Shown here one piece after another: positions 1 to 8,625 of a stretch of 64,000 nt of DNA. Origin of the DNA: Acidobacteriota bacterium (GTDB lineage: Bacteria; Acidobacteriota; Vicinamibacteria; Vicinamibacterales; UBA2999); NCBI GenBank assembly GCA_963169195.1, contig CAUJDN010000018.1, forward strand, positions 1-64,000. Direction: 5' to 3'. Position 1 is the first letter of the stretch, and every line of letters begins with the position of its first letter. Position numbers and translations under genes: made by a program. The notes beneath the pieces are model-generated. The model did not search any database. It saw only the letters and a program-made list of their open reading frames with translations, and was not told where the DNA came from.

Positions 1-1016
1 GGGAAGTGCTTGGTGGGGTGCACCTTCGCGAACACCGCGAAGAAGTCGCCGTCGCGCGCCGCCGCGAACGGGATGCGCGAGTAGCCCAGGATCGTCGCGT
101 AGAGCGACGCCGCCGCCACGAAGAGGATGAGGCCCGTCATCAGCATGCCGGCGACGCGGCCCGTCCCCGAATCCGCAAACGTCCGCACGATGAACTCCGA
201 CGCGATGGTCCGGAGCTGGGCGGCCTCCTGCCACGGGATGAGCCCGAGCACCACGATGGTCATCGCCATGTACAGCGCGGCGACGATGACGATGGACAGG
301 ACGATGGAGCGGGGCACCGTGCGGCCGGGGTCCACGATCTCCTCGCCGATGTTGCACACCTGGTTGTAGCCGCCGTAGCTGTACATCGCCAGCACCGAGG
401 CGGCCCCCACGCTCGCCGCCAGCGAGGCGTCGAGGGAGTACGCCTCCGGCGGGAAGTCGAAGGCCATCGACGGCGAGAAGGTGGACAGCCCGACGACGAT
501 GACCCAGCCGACGGTGAGGAAGACGCCGGCGAGCATCACCACGGCCAGGCGGCCGATGGACTCGATGTCGCGCCACAGCAGCGCGCCCATGCCGATGCAC
601 ACCGAAGCCGCGAGCAGGTGGTGCTGGACGGGTGTCATCGACGTCCAGACGAACTGCAGGTAGTCGGAGAAGCCGACGGCGCCTCCGGCGATGGAGAGCG
701 GCGCCACCAGGATGGTCTGGAAGATGAAGAGAAAGCCCATCAGCCGGCCGAGACCGAACGGCTGGAACGCCTCGCGCAGGTAGAGATACCCGCCGCCGCT
801 CCCGGGCAGCGCCGCCCCGAGCTGCGCGTAGACGAGGCCGTCGGCCAGTGCCAGCACCGCGCCCGCGATCCATGCGTAGAGGACGTGCGGGCCGTTCATC
901 GCCTGGACCATGAACGGGATGGTGAGGAACGGCCCCACGCCGACCATGCTGATGATGTTGGTCGAGGTGGCCTGGAGCAGGCCCATCCGGCGATCGAGGC
1001 GCGGCCGGTCGCTCAC
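1..1016 (-). CDS. APC-family amino acid permease (3' end outside window)
   Basis: Integral membrane transporter of the amino acid-polyamine-organocation superfamily, probably importing an amino acid or amine. About 338 residues are visible, and the C-terminal part lies beyond the left edge. The start of the protein reads MGLLQATSTNIISMVGVGPF, the usual first helix of this family with an unwound G-x-G stretch, followed by several strongly hydrophobic segments and the motif PGSGGGYLYLREAF. The GTG start at 1014-1016 overlaps the TGA stop of the GH4 gene (GTGA), so the two are probably co-translated. This suggests uptake linked to the sugar-catabolism genes upstream, although the substrate cannot be read from sequence. 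The opposite-strand frame over this region is a shadow. Confidence 0.85.
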   Translation of the reverse strand, partial: MSDRPRLDRRMGLLQATSTNIISMVGVGPFLTIPFMVQAMNGPHVLYAWIAGAVLALADGLVYAQLGAALPGSGGGYLYLREAFQPFGLGRLMGFLFIFQTILVAPLSIAGGAVGFSDYLQFVWTSMTPVQHHLLAASVCIGMGALLWRDIESIGRLAVVMLAGVFLTVGWVIVVGLSTFSPSMAFDFPPEAYSLDASLAASVGAASVLAMYSYGGYNQVCNIGEEIVDPGRTVPRSIVLSIVIVAALYMAMTIVVLGLIPWQEAAQLRTIASEFIVRTFADSGTGRVAGMLMTGLILFVAAASLYATILGYSRIPFAAARDGDFFAVFAKVHPTKHF

Positions 1017-2308
1017 AGCGACAGCACCTCGACGAGCCTGGCAGCCGCCGCGCGGGTCGGCACCAGCGGGTTGAGCGCGAGCGCGTCGACGAGCGCTCCG
1101 CGCGTGCCGGCGCGCACCGCCTCAATGGTGGCGCGCTCGAACGCCTTCACACGCACGACCAGGTCGCGCACCTGCGGCGGCAGCGCGCCCACGTGCAGCG
1201 CGTGCGGGCCGTTCGCATTGACCACCGCCGGCGCCTCGATCACATCGTCATGGGCCAGCTCCGGGATGTTGCCCCGGTTCACCACGTTCAGAGGGATGAC
1301 CGCGTTCGAGTGCCGCACCATCGCCTGGATGGTGTTGAGCGCGATCTTGTCGTAGCCGGTGAGGTGCGCCCATGGCGCGGGCGTGGCGTGCCCGCCCTGC
1401 CCGCCGGACTCGAGCTGCATGTAGCCTGCGCTGCGCTCCGCCAGGTATCGCTCGTAGCGCGCCACCGGATCGGGCGTGCCCTTCGCCAGGTCATCGAAGA
1501 GCGCCCGCGTGAGCTGCGCGATCACCGCGCCGCGTGTCTCCCCCGCCGTGCGCAGGTTGGCCACCGCCCGCTCGGGCGAGTCGTAGTAGAAGACGTACTC
1601 CGTGGGCAGCAGCCGGATCTCCCGCAGCCTCGCCGGCGAGAAGAGCGGCGTGCGATACACGCCAGCCAGAGCCGCCTCGTCCTCCCACAGCCGCTCCAGC
1701 TGCGGCATCCCCCGCCAGAAGACCTCACGTACGAACCCGAGGTGGTTGAGCCCGACGTAGTCGAAGCGGCACTCGTCCGCCGGCACGTCCAGCGCGTGCG
1801 CCACTTCCTGGAACACCTCGGTGGGCGTGTCGCAGATGCCGATGACGCGGGCGCCGGTCCCGGCCGTCAGGGCCTGTGTCACGAGGCCGGCCGGATTGGT
1901 GAAATTGACAATCCACGCGCCCGGCGCGCGGCGTGCCACCTCGCGCGCGTACTCCAGCAGGGGCGGGATGGTCCGCACCGCCATGGCGAACCCGCCGGGG
2001 CCCACGGTCTCCTGGCCGACCAAGCCCAGCGAGAGGGCGGCCTGCTCGTCCCGCATGCGCGCCTCGATGCCGCCCACGCGGATGCTGGTGATGACGAACG
2101 ACGCCCCGTCGATGGCCGGGGACACGGTGGCATGGGTCGTCACCCGCGCCGGGCCCGCGCGGAGGGCGGCCAGGCTCGCCATCACCTTCAGCCGCGCCTG
2201 GTCCGGGTCGTAGAGCGCGAACTCGTCGATCCCGAGCGCCGCGCCGGCAAGCCCGTTCACGAGGAGCGGCGCGCGCACGCCCGCGCCGCCGATCACCGCA
2301 ATCTTCAT
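1013..2308 (-). CDS. GH4 family 6-phospho-glycosidase / alpha-glycosidase
   Basis: 431-residue member of glycoside hydrolase family 4, which cleaves glycosidic bonds by an unusual NAD- and Mn-dependent redox mechanism. It opens with a Rossmann motif (MKIAVIGGAGVRAPLLV). It carries NFTNPAGLVTQAL, then GICDTP with the metal-binding Cys, then VGLNHLGFV with the metal-binding His. Spacing and length fit the 6-phospho-beta-glucosidase branch (CelF/LicH type). The ATG at 2306-2308 overlaps the stop of the upstream PfkB kinase (ATGA); longer upstream reading in this frame is not convincing. With a sugar kinase next door, it probably hydrolyses a phosphorylated disaccharide or glycoside in the cytoplasm, but substrate is not assigned. 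Confidence 0.88.
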   Translation of the reverse strand: MKIAVIGGAGVRAPLLVNGLAGAALGIDEFALYDPDQARLKVMASLAALRAGPARVTTHATVSPAIDGASFVITSIRVGGIEARMRDEQAALSLGLVGQETVGPGGFAMAVRTIPPLLEYAREVARRAPGAWIVNFTNPAGLVTQALTAGTGARVIGICDTPTEVFQEVAHALDVPADECRFDYVGLNHLGFVREVFWRGMPQLERLWEDEAALAGVYRTPLFSPARLREIRLLPTEYVFYYDSPERAVANLRTAGETRGAVIAQLTRALFDDLAKGTPDPVARYERYLAERSAGYMQLESGGQGGHATPAPWAHLTGYDKIALNTIQAMVRHSNAVIPLNVVNRGNIPELAHDDVIEAPAVVNANGPHALHVGALPPQVRDLVVRVKAFERATIEAVRAGTRGALVDALALNPLVPTRAAAARLVEVLSL

Positions 2309-3192
2309 GAGGCCTTCCGCCTTCCGGCACCGCGCACGTCCCGTGAGAACGGCAGGGCATCCAGCCCGCCGGCGGCGCGCGTCGAGAGACTGCCCACCCT
2401 CACCCCCGCGCGCAGGCACGCGACGAGCGGACGGCCGCGAACCAGCGCGGCGAGGAAGCCGCCGTTGAACGCATCGCCCGCGCCGGTCGTGTCCACGACC
2501 CGCACGCCGGGCGCCGGCACGCGCACGATGGCGCCATTCACGAGCGCGAGGGCGCCGCGGGCCCCCTGCTTCACCACCACACCTCGCGCCGCGGTCCGCC
2601 ATCGCCGCAGGGCCCTGGCCATCGTCGTCGTGCCCGTGTAGAGCCGCGCCTCCCGCTCGTTGACGAAGATCCAGTCCGGCGCGCCCAGGAGCGTCTCGAA
2701 CCCGGGACGGCCGGGCAGCTCGTCGTGCCATCCGAAGTCCCACGACGTGGTGATGCCCCGCGCCCGCAGGCGCGCCAGCGTGCGAATCCAGCCCGCCAGG
2801 TTCCGCGGGCCAAGCGCGATGTGCAGGTGCGCCGTCGGCAGGCGACGCCGTGCGAGATCGTCGAGCACACGCGCCTCGAGGGCGTCGTTCACGCCGTCGA
2901 AGGTGACGAACGCCCGCTCGCGCCTCGTCGAGAGCGCCACGGAGACCGCGTGCGGCTCACCCGCGCGTCTCAGGTTCCGCACGTGGACGCCCTCGGCCCG
3001 CAACCGACGGGCCGCCTCCACGGAGAGTGCGCTGATGACTTCCACGCGGGCGCCCATCCGGGCGGCCGCCACGGCCGTGATCAGCGTGCCGCCCCCCATC
3101 GTGCGGGCGACGTTGGGTGTCCGCAGTTCCTCGCCGGCTCGAGGCAGGCGCCGGAGGCCGTGGAAGATCAGGTCCTCGAACGCCTCTCCCAC
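2305..3192 (-). CDS. PfkB-family carbohydrate kinase
   Basis: 295-residue ribokinase/PfkB-type kinase that phosphorylates a sugar or nucleoside. The C-terminal signature VVDTTGAGDAFNGGF contains the catalytic Asp of the GAGD motif and the anion hole. The N-terminal half has the MGGGT substrate-binding turn. The first conventional start is the GTG at 3190-3192. The same frame stays open back to the TAG of the upstream lipoprotein and reads ADIISVGEAFEDL, which is the normal first beta-strand of the family. The real start may therefore lie slightly upstream at a rare codon such as the CTG at 3211-3213. It is coupled to the GH4 gene by an ATGA overlap. Confidence 0.85.
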   Translation of the reverse strand: MGEAFEDLIFHGLRRLPRAGEELRTPNVARTMGGGTLITAVAAARMGARVEVISALSVEAARRLRAEGVHVRNLRRAGEPHAVSVALSTRRERAFVTFDGVNDALEARVLDDLARRRLPTAHLHIALGPRNLAGWIRTLARLRARGITTSWDFGWHDELPGRPGFETLLGAPDWIFVNEREARLYTGTTTMARALRRWRTAARGVVVKQGARGALALVNGAIVRVPAPGVRVVDTTGAGDAFNGGFLAALVRGRPLVACLRAGVRVGSLSTRAAGGLDALPFSRDVRGAGRRKAS

Positions 3193-3234
3193 GGAGATGA
3201 TGTCGGCGGACAGGGCGTGGATCCTCGAGGCGTG

Positions 3235-3732
3235 CTACTGGACCGTGACCGGATAGCTGACCGACCGGAGGGCCGCAGGGCCGGTGCCCTTCTTGAAGTC
3301 GAACGTGAGCGTGGTGCTCCCGGGCCTGACGGCCTTCAGGGCGAAGACCTCGACACCACCCGCGGACCCCTGCTCCGGGGCGGGCTCGGCCTCGAGGGCC
3401 ACGACGCCTCCATCGGAGCCGGCGCGCATGGACCATCGCGCACCGGCCGTGCGGTCGACCGCCAGCCGCGCGGTCATCCGCTGTCCCACTCGCAAGGCGA
3501 TGGGCCAGCCCGAGGCGAGATCCGTCACCATCGCCGCCGGCTGGTCGCCCAGCGAGGCGGGTGGCGTGCCGAGTGAGGCGGCACCCGGCGGCACCGGCAG
3601 CGCCGCGGGGTCGACGGGCTTGAAGACCGGCGCCTGCCGGGCGGCCGGCTGCTCCTTCGACCCTCCGCACGCGGCGGCCAGCATCGCGATGCAGACGAGG
3701 CGGCCCGCGGGGACCAGCCGTCGGTGATTCAT
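3235..3732 (-). CDS. Small lipoprotein, function unknown
   Basis: 165-residue protein with a lipoprotein signal peptide: basic start (MNHRR), hydrophobic stretch, and lipobox LAAAC with Cys near residue 22, followed by GGSKEQP. The mature part is beta-rich (alternating VTDLA, MTARLAV, WSMRAG, TTLTFDFKKG, SYPVTVQ) and resembles a secreted Ig-like or protease-inhibitor-like beta-sandwich. Chagasin-type inhibitors are one possibility, but no diagnostic motif was confirmed. Its stop codon is in the same frame as, and about 40 nt before, the PfkB start. A TAAGAT hexamer lies 6 nt before the ATG, so the transcript may be leaderless. Confidence 0.7.
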   Translation of the reverse strand: MNHRRLVPAGRLVCIAMLAAACGGSKEQPAARQAPVFKPVDPAALPVPPGAASLGTPPASLGDQPAAMVTDLASGWPIALRVGQRMTARLAVDRTAGARWSMRAGSDGGVVALEAEPAPEQGSAGGVEVFALKAVRPGSTTLTFDFKKGTGPAALRSVSYPVTVQ

Positions 3733-3738
3733 GCGCGT

Positions 3739-3744
3739 ATCTTA
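3739..3744 (-). promoter_or_regulatory. -10 element TAAGAT, leaderless-type
   Basis: On the minus strand TAAGAT is followed by 6 nt and then the ATG of the lipoprotein gene at 3732. A sigma70-type start site would fall at or next to the start codon. No Shine-Dalgarno sequence fits. Confidence 0.5.
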
Positions 3745-3791
3745 CCCGGGGCCGGCATCGCGCTCCATCGGCCCCCGCCGGTCGCGGCGCG

Positions 3792-4439
3792 CTACTGGAT
3801 GACGACGTAGCGCGCCAGCCGCTTCACCTCCTTGTCGTCCACGTACTTCCCGATCTCCTTGTAGAACTGCTCCATCGTCTTCCAGGGCCGGTACTCCTTG
3901 AACTCGCGCACCATGCGCTTGCCGGCGCCGGGGATGCTCAGGATGTCCTCGTCGGTGGCCGCGTTCAGGTTGACGGGGATGAAGCAGTACTGCGCGAGCC
4001 GCGCCGTCTCCTGCGCATTGACGTACTTGCCGATCTCCTTGTCGAACTGGCCCCATGTCCTCCACGGCCGGTACTCGGCGAACTCGCGCGCCATGCGGTT
4101 GCCCGCGCCGGGCACGAGGAGGATCTCGTCTCGCGTCGCGGTGTTCAGGTTGATGTGGATGAACGCCTTGCCGTAGAAGGCCGTCGCCTGCTCCTGCGTG
4201 AGCTTCTGCCCGAGCAGGAACGCGTTCAGGTCCACGATGCTCGCGAACGGCCGCGCGGCCATCAGCGCCTTGACGATGGCCGGCGTCATGTTCGGCGCAG
4301 CCAGCAGCTCGGCTTCGGTGGCGGTGTTGGCGTCCACGACGCCGAGCGACTTGCCCACCTGCGCGGAGGCGGCAACGGCCACCGCGCACACGAGCACGGC
4401 GGCAGAGAGCGACGAGACGAACAGGCGGCGGGTGGTCAT
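3792..4439 (-). CDS. Secreted protein with three helix-hairpin-helix repeats
   Basis: 215 residues with a Sec signal peptide (TTRRLFVSSLSAAVLVCAV..ASA). After it come three ComEA/T2SK-like helix-hairpin-helix repeats. Each starts with an N-x-N-T/A-A-T/A-x-x-E/D motif (VDANTATEAELL, INLNTATRDEILL, VNLNAATDEDILS). The second and third continue with PGAGxRM..REF.EYRPW and a partner segment F.KEIGKYV. HhH units of this type bind DNA non-specifically in ComEA, so an exported DNA-binding or scaffolding role is possible. The ATG lies 1 nt after the stop of the upstream membrane protein (TGATATG), with its GGAG ribosome site inside that gene. Confidence 0.8.
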   Translation of the reverse strand: MTTRRLFVSSLSAAVLVCAVAVAASAQVGKSLGVVDANTATEAELLAAPNMTPAIVKALMAARPFASIVDLNAFLLGQKLTQEQATAFYGKAFIHINLNTATRDEILLVPGAGNRMAREFAEYRPWRTWGQFDKEIGKYVNAQETARLAQYCFIPVNLNAATDEDILSIPGAGKRMVREFKEYRPWKTMEQFYKEIGKYVDDKEVKRLARYVVIQ

Positions 4440-4440
4440 A

Positions 4441-4893
4441 TCAACTCCGTGTGGAAAGGTCCCGTGACTCGAGTCGAGGATGGCGGAAGGTCCAGGCCAG
4501 GCCGAGGAGGCCGAGCTGCACCATCACGCCGGGCGCCAGCGCGGGCGGGGACTTGGCCTGCAGCGATTCGGCGAGGAGCGCCCACCCGGCCAGCGACGGG
4601 TCCACCTCGAGCTGGAACTCCCGGTTGGCCTGGAAGTGCAGCCAGCTGCCGAGCAGGCCCGCGGCCATGAACAGCACCATCGTGGCACGAAAGGCCAGGA
4701 AGGCCGGCCGGGCACCCGTGGCGGCCAACACGGCAAGCAGCCCGAGCGCGAGGCCGAAGAGCACGAGCGGGACGAACTGCGGCACGTCCTCGTCGTGCCC
4801 GATCAGGAGCAGCTCCGCAAACGAGCCCACCACGCCGAGCAGGAAAACGGCGAGAATACTCCGCCGCAGCACCACGACCGCTGGGTGCGCCAT
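4441..4893 (-). CDS. Small four-helix membrane protein
   Basis: 150-residue hypothetical inner-membrane protein with about four hydrophobic segments (around residues 13-30, 40-58, 66-85 and 125-138). No catalytic motif is recognised. It is translationally close-coupled to the downstream helix-hairpin-helix protein and is first in the minus-strand run that continues to the permease. A TAGACT hexamer lies 10 nt before the ATG and there is no ribosome-binding site. Confidence 0.6.
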   Translation of the reverse strand: MAHPAVVVLRRSILAVFLLGVVGSFAELLLIGHDEDVPQFVPLVLFGLALGLLAVLAATGARPAFLAFRATMVLFMAAGLLGSWLHFQANREFQLEVDPSLAGWALLAESLQAKSPPALAPGVMVQLGLLGLAWTFRHPRLESRDLSTRS

Positions 4894-4903
4894 GATTGGC
4901 GCG

Positions 4904-4909
4904 AGTCTA
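4904..4909 (-). promoter_or_regulatory. -10 element TAGACT, near-leaderless
   Basis: TAGACT on the minus strand lies 10 nt before the ATG of the membrane protein at 4893. It sits between two divergent genes. Confidence 0.4.
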
Positions 4910-4930
4910 CCGGAGGAAGATGTGAGCGAG

Positions 4931-5947
4931 ATGAGACATTTCCTGGGTATCGCCCTCGTTGCCGGCAGCCTTCAGGCGTGCGCGCCGCCCGCCTCGCCGC
5001 CGGCGCCCACCCCCGCCGGACAGGCCACGCCCGCCACGGCCGGCGCGGCCGCGGGCCGGGATCCCCTGCCCGGCACGAAACTCACCATCGAGCAGCTTCG
5101 CCAGCAGATGTTCCACGTCAGCGCGGGCCGCCGCATGAAGCCGGCAAGCTGGCCCGACGGCGCCCGCGTCGCGGTCGGGCTGTCGTTCGACGTGGACAAC
5201 GCCACCGCCACGCTCTCGACCGGGAACCTGGACTACGAGGTCATCTCGCGCGGCGAGTACGGCGCCGTCGACGGCCTGCCGCGCATCCTGCGCCTCCTCT
5301 CCCGGCAGCAGGTGCCGGCGTCGTTCTTCATCCCCGCGGTGAGCGCGCTGCTCCACCCGCAGATGGTCAAGGACATCCAGGCCGCCAACGCCGCTCACGA
5401 GATCGGCGTGCACGGGTGGATTCACGAGCGGCTGCCCCTGCTGAACGACGAGAAGGAGGAGCAGCGCCTGCTGAACCAGTCCATCGAGACGCTCACGATG
5501 ATGACGGGCAGGCGGCCCGTGGGCTACCGGGCGCCCTCGTGGAAGTTCAGCGGCTGGACGATGGGCCAGGTCAAGGCGGCGGGATTCCTGTACGACAGCA
5601 GCCTCATGGCGAGCGACGATGCCTACGAGCTGCTGCTGGACGGCCAGCCGACGGGCATCATCGAGCTGCCCATCGAGCGCATCCTGGACGACTTCCCCTA
5701 CTTCGGCGGCAACGCCGACGGCTCGAACCCGTCACTGGGCGATGTGTACGAGGTGTTCCAGTCGGAGTTCGACGTGGCGTACCAGGAGGGCGGCCTCTAC
5801 CTGCTGACGATGCACCCGCACCTCATCGGCCACCGCTCGCGCGCGGCCATGCTCGAACGGCTGATTGGCTACATGAAGGGCAAGCCCGGCGTCTGGTTCG
5901 CGACGCACGAGCAGGTTGCGCGGCACCTCGAGGAGGCCGTCAAGTAG
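4931..5947 (+). CDS. Polysaccharide deacetylase (NodB domain) lipoprotein
   Basis: 338 residues. A lipoprotein signal (MRHFLGIALVAGSLQAC, Cys at about 17) is followed by a Pro/Ala-rich linker and a NodB-homology carbohydrate-esterase-4 domain. Visible motifs are the first Asp region LSFDVDN, the metal-binding His pair in HEIGVHGWIHE, GYRAPSWKF, and TMHPH near the end. The arrangement resembles the PuuE/HpPgdA subgroup, which deacetylates peptidoglycan or acts on C-N bonds. It would act in the envelope facing the periplasm. ATG 4931 is chosen because it begins the signal peptide; a GTG at 4922 in the same frame would add three residues. It is divergent from the membrane protein gene at 4893. 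Confidence 0.85.
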   Translation: MRHFLGIALVAGSLQACAPPASPPAPTPAGQATPATAGAAAGRDPLPGTKLTIEQLRQQMFHVSAGRRMKPASWPDGARVAVGLSFDVDNATATLSTGNLDYEVISRGEYGAVDGLPRILRLLSRQQVPASFFIPAVSALLHPQMVKDIQAANAAHEIGVHGWIHERLPLLNDEKEEQRLLNQSIETLTMMTGRRPVGYRAPSWKFSGWTMGQVKAAGFLYDSSLMASDDAYELLLDGQPTGIIELPIERILDDFPYFGGNADGSNPSLGDVYEVFQSEFDVAYQEGGLYLLTMHPHLIGHRSRAAMLERLIGYMKGKPGVWFATHEQVARHLEEAVK

Positions 5948-5969
5948 GGTGCGGCGGGGGCCCGCACCC

Positions 5970-6407
5970 CTAGTCGGCCGCCCGCGATCCCTTCACGTGG
6001 CGGTGGCACTGGACGCACCGCACGGTCATGGCCGCGTAGTCCAGCGTGGCGCCGTTCAAGTCCCCGGCGCGGGCGGCGGCCGCGAGATTGTCGGTCTCGC
6101 GCAGGAAGTCCTGGCTGTGCCGGCGGTACTCCGGGGTCTTGAGGACGCCCCAGGCCGCGGTCTTCGTGAGCGCCCCCAGCTCGCTCGCGTGTCGCTCCAG
6201 GGCCGCATAGTCCTCCAGCGCCAGGGCCCGGAGCACGGCCTGGGCGTGATCCAGCTTCTGCTGCATCACCTTCGGCAGCGGCGAGGATTGGACATCGGCA
6301 TCGGGAGCCGCCCCGGTCCTGCCGGCCGCCGCGGCCCCGACGAGCGTGGCGGTGATGACGAGGGCGGCCATGAACCAGCCGTTGACGAGCGCGTGCCGCG
6401 AGGCCAT
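5970..6407 (-). CDS. Small periplasmic cytochrome c with C-terminal haem site
   Basis: 145 residues. A signal peptide (residues 1 to about 28) is followed by a mostly helical domain and one CVQCH haem-binding motif very near the C-terminus. A C-terminal CxxCH in a four-helix protein is the hallmark of class II (cytochrome c'-like) cytochromes. It may carry electrons or bind small ligands in the periplasm. Start 6407 is chosen over the longer frame because AGGAGGT sits 5-7 nt upstream and a good signal peptide begins there. It is convergent with the deacetylase gene. Confidence 0.8.
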   Translation of the reverse strand: MASRHALVNGWFMAALVITATLVGAAAAGRTGAAPDADVQSSPLPKVMQQKLDHAQAVLRALALEDYAALERHASELGALTKTAAWGVLKTPEYRRHSQDFLRETDNLAAAARAGDLNGATLDYAAMTVRCVQCHRHVKGSRAAD

Positions 6408-6531
6408 TCGGAACCTCCTGCCGACCAGTCTACGACACCCGGTCGGGCAATCCCCGCCGTTCCTCCGCCCCACATCCCCATCCAGGCGCGGATGTCAGCA
6501 GTTGTCTCGCCCGGGCCGGCGCGATCTTTAG

Positions 6532-6537
6532 TACTAT
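6532..6537 (+). promoter_or_regulatory. -10 element TACTAT, leaderless-type
   Basis: TACTAT is followed by 8 nt and the GTG start of the MoxR gene at 6546. There is no ribosome-binding site, so a leaderless mRNA is suggested for the whole Bat-like operon. Confidence 0.5.
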
Positions 6538-6545
6538 TCGCCATC

Positions 6546-7586
6546 GTGCATCCAGACCTCGAAGAAACCATCGCCTTTCACGAAGCCATCATCGCGGAAG
6601 GCGCCAAGGCCCTCGTCGGCTACGACCTGCCCAAGATCCTCGCGAACGTCGTCCTCCTGTCGGAGATCCCGACGACCTACGACAAGAAGGAGCAGCGGCA
6701 GGTGAACTCGGGCAACCTGCTGCTGCGGGGCGTGCCGGGCGTGGGCAAGACGTTCTTCGGCGTCATCCTGGCGGCCATCAGCAACGCGAAGTTCGCGCGC
6801 ATCCAGGGCCGTGCCGACATGCAGCCCACCGAGGTCGTGGGCTTCCAGATGATCAACCCCGCCACGGGCGAGCTCATCACCGAGTTCGGCCCCCTGGCCG
6901 AGGCCGAGGTCATCCTGCTGGACGAAATCAACCGGATCCCGCTCAAGTCGCAGAGCGCGTTCCTCGAGGGCCTGCAGGACCGCACGGTCACCGTCGGCAA
7001 GACCACCTACGAGCTGCCCCAGTTCAACTTCGCCATCGCGACGATGAACCCGGTGGAGCTGGGGCAGGGGACGTTCCCGCTCTCCGAAGCGGCGACCGAC
7101 CGCTTCGCGATGATGGTGAACATCGGCTACCTGCCCGCGGAGGAGGAGCGGAAGCTGGTGAACTTCGACTTCAAGCACATCCGGCTGAACCCGCTGATGT
7201 CGAAGGAGCGCATCATCCAGCTCCGCGCGGCGATCACCGAGCACGTCTTCCTGCACGATCGGCTGGGCGACTACATCCAGCGCCTCGTGGCGGCCACGCG
7301 CCCCTTCAACCCCGACACCGACTGGCACACGCACTCGCCGTCGGAGCTGGTGGAGACGGGCGTGGACCTCGGCGCCTCGCCGCGCGCCATCATCTGCTGG
7401 GGCCGCCTGGCCAAGGTGTACGCGCTGCTGGTGCGCCGGCGGGACGAGGTGTACCCGGAGGACATCCAGGAGCTGGCGCAGTACGTGCTCGGCCACCGCA
7501 TCTGGCTCGGCCCGCACGCCGCCAGCCACGGCCTGACGCCCGACGCCGTGGTGAAGGACGTGATCGAGAAGGTGGCGATTCCGTAG
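6546..7586 (+). CDS. MoxR-type AAA+ ATPase
   Basis: 346-residue AAA+ ATPase of the MoxR family, which acts as a chaperone for VWA-domain proteins encoded beside it. It contains Walker A (GVPGVGKT), Walker B (VILLDEINR) and a sensor-1 Asn in ATMNPVE. The segment ALVGYDLPKILANVVLL is the family N-terminus. The GTG at 6546 is preferred because the frame upstream is low-complexity and a -10 hexamer ends 8 nt before it. The gene overlaps the DUF58 gene (TAGTG). Operon order MoxR-DUF58-membrane protein-VWA-TPR-like-VWA matches Bat-type stress or envelope operons. Confidence 0.9.
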   Translation: MHPDLEETIAFHEAIIAEGAKALVGYDLPKILANVVLLSEIPTTYDKKEQRQVNSGNLLLRGVPGVGKTFFGVILAAISNAKFARIQGRADMQPTEVVGFQMINPATGELITEFGPLAEAEVILLDEINRIPLKSQSAFLEGLQDRTVTVGKTTYELPQFNFAIATMNPVELGQGTFPLSEAATDRFAMMVNIGYLPAEEERKLVNFDFKHIRLNPLMSKERIIQLRAAITEHVFLHDRLGDYIQRLVAATRPFNPDTDWHTHSPSELVETGVDLGASPRAIICWGRLAKVYALLVRRRDEVYPEDIQELAQYVLGHRIWLGPHAASHGLTPDAVVKDVIEKVAIP

Positions 7587-8509
7587 TGCGCACGCGCGAA
7601 CGGGAAGTCGAGCCGCTCATCAACCTCTCGGAGGTCACCGAGGTGGAACTGCTCATCCTCAAGCGGATGCGCGAGTTCACGCCCGGCGAGCACGCGAGCC
7701 TGTTCCACGGCACGGGCTTCGACTTCGTGGGCCTGCGCGACTGGCAGGCGGGCGACCGCTTCGAGACGATCGACTGGGCGCAGTCCTCGCTCACGAACTT
7801 CAGCCCGATGGTCGTGCGCGAGTTCGAGCAGCCGACCACGTCGGGCGTGATCATCGTCGCGGACGGGTCGGCCTCCACGCGCTGCGGGCTGGACGGCGTG
7901 CCCATCGCGGTCACCATCGCCCGCGCCATCGCCACCATCGGCATGTCGGCCGTGTTCTTCCAGGATTCGATCGGGCTCATCACGTTCGACGCCGGCACCA
8001 GCCAGATGGGCGCGGTGCGGCCGCGCATCGGCAAGGGCCAGGTCATCCACTGCCTCGAGGCCTATCAGCACGGCCGCGGTCTCCAGGACGTGCGGAAGTC
8101 CCCGGGCCTGAGCGCCACGCTCATCGGCTTCTCGAGGAAGACCTCGCTCGTCCCGGTGGTGTCGGACTTCCTCTTCGACGACCCCGATTCGGTGCTCCAC
8201 GAACTGGCGCTCGCCAACAACGTGCACGACGTGTTCGTCGTGCTGGTCGACGCGGCCTACGCGTTCGAGCTGCCGCACGTGACCGCCGGCTGGGTGGAGG
8301 CGTTCGACGTGGAGTCGGGGCGCACGCGGTTCCTCTCGCGCCGCGAGGCCCGCGGCCTGCGGGCGCGCGTCACGGCCTGGCAGGACACGGTGGCGAAGAA
8401 CGCACGCGACCGGGGCCTGGACGTCCTGCGCCTGGGCACCGACCAGACGAAGTTCGACATCGCGCTGCTGGAGTGGGTGCAGGAAAGACGGCTGCGCAAG
8501 AAGAGGTGA
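7586..8509 (+). CDS. DUF58 domain protein (VWA-like)
   Basis: 307-residue cytoplasmic protein with the DUF58 signature GTGFDFVGLRDWQAGDRFETIDW, here spread over roughly residues 48-70, followed by a VWA-like fold with an acidic DGSAST metal site. DUF58 proteins are regular partners of MoxR ATPases. The GTG start at 7586 overlaps the MoxR stop. The end of the gene is followed by a region of degenerate 8-bp repeats before the next member of the operon. Confidence 0.88.
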   Translation: MRTREREVEPLINLSEVTEVELLILKRMREFTPGEHASLFHGTGFDFVGLRDWQAGDRFETIDWAQSSLTNFSPMVVREFEQPTTSGVIIVADGSASTRCGLDGVPIAVTIARAIATIGMSAVFFQDSIGLITFDAGTSQMGAVRPRIGKGQVIHCLEAYQHGRGLQDVRKSPGLSATLIGFSRKTSLVPVVSDFLFDDPDSVLHELALANNVHDVFVVLVDAAYAFELPHVTAGWVEAFDVESGRTRFLSRREARGLRARVTAWQDTVAKNARDRGLDVLRLGTDQTKFDIALLEWVQERRLRKKR

Positions 8510-8588
8510 AGCATGCCCATTGATGATTGCTTATCGATGATCGGGCGATTCATTGGGCGATTGGTGAGTGCGGCATCGGGCATTCGTT

Positions 8589-8620
8589 GATTGAGGGATT
8601 GGGTGATTGGGTGATTGGGC
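8589..8620 (+). repeat. 8-bp tandem repeat, consensus GATTGGGT
   Basis: Four consecutive units (gattgagg, gattgggt, gattgggt, gattgggc) end 5 nt before the ATG at 8626. More degenerate GATTGGGC copies extend back to about 8520, filling the whole 116-bp gap between two operon genes. Confidence 0.7.
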
Positions 8621-8625
8621 GACCT

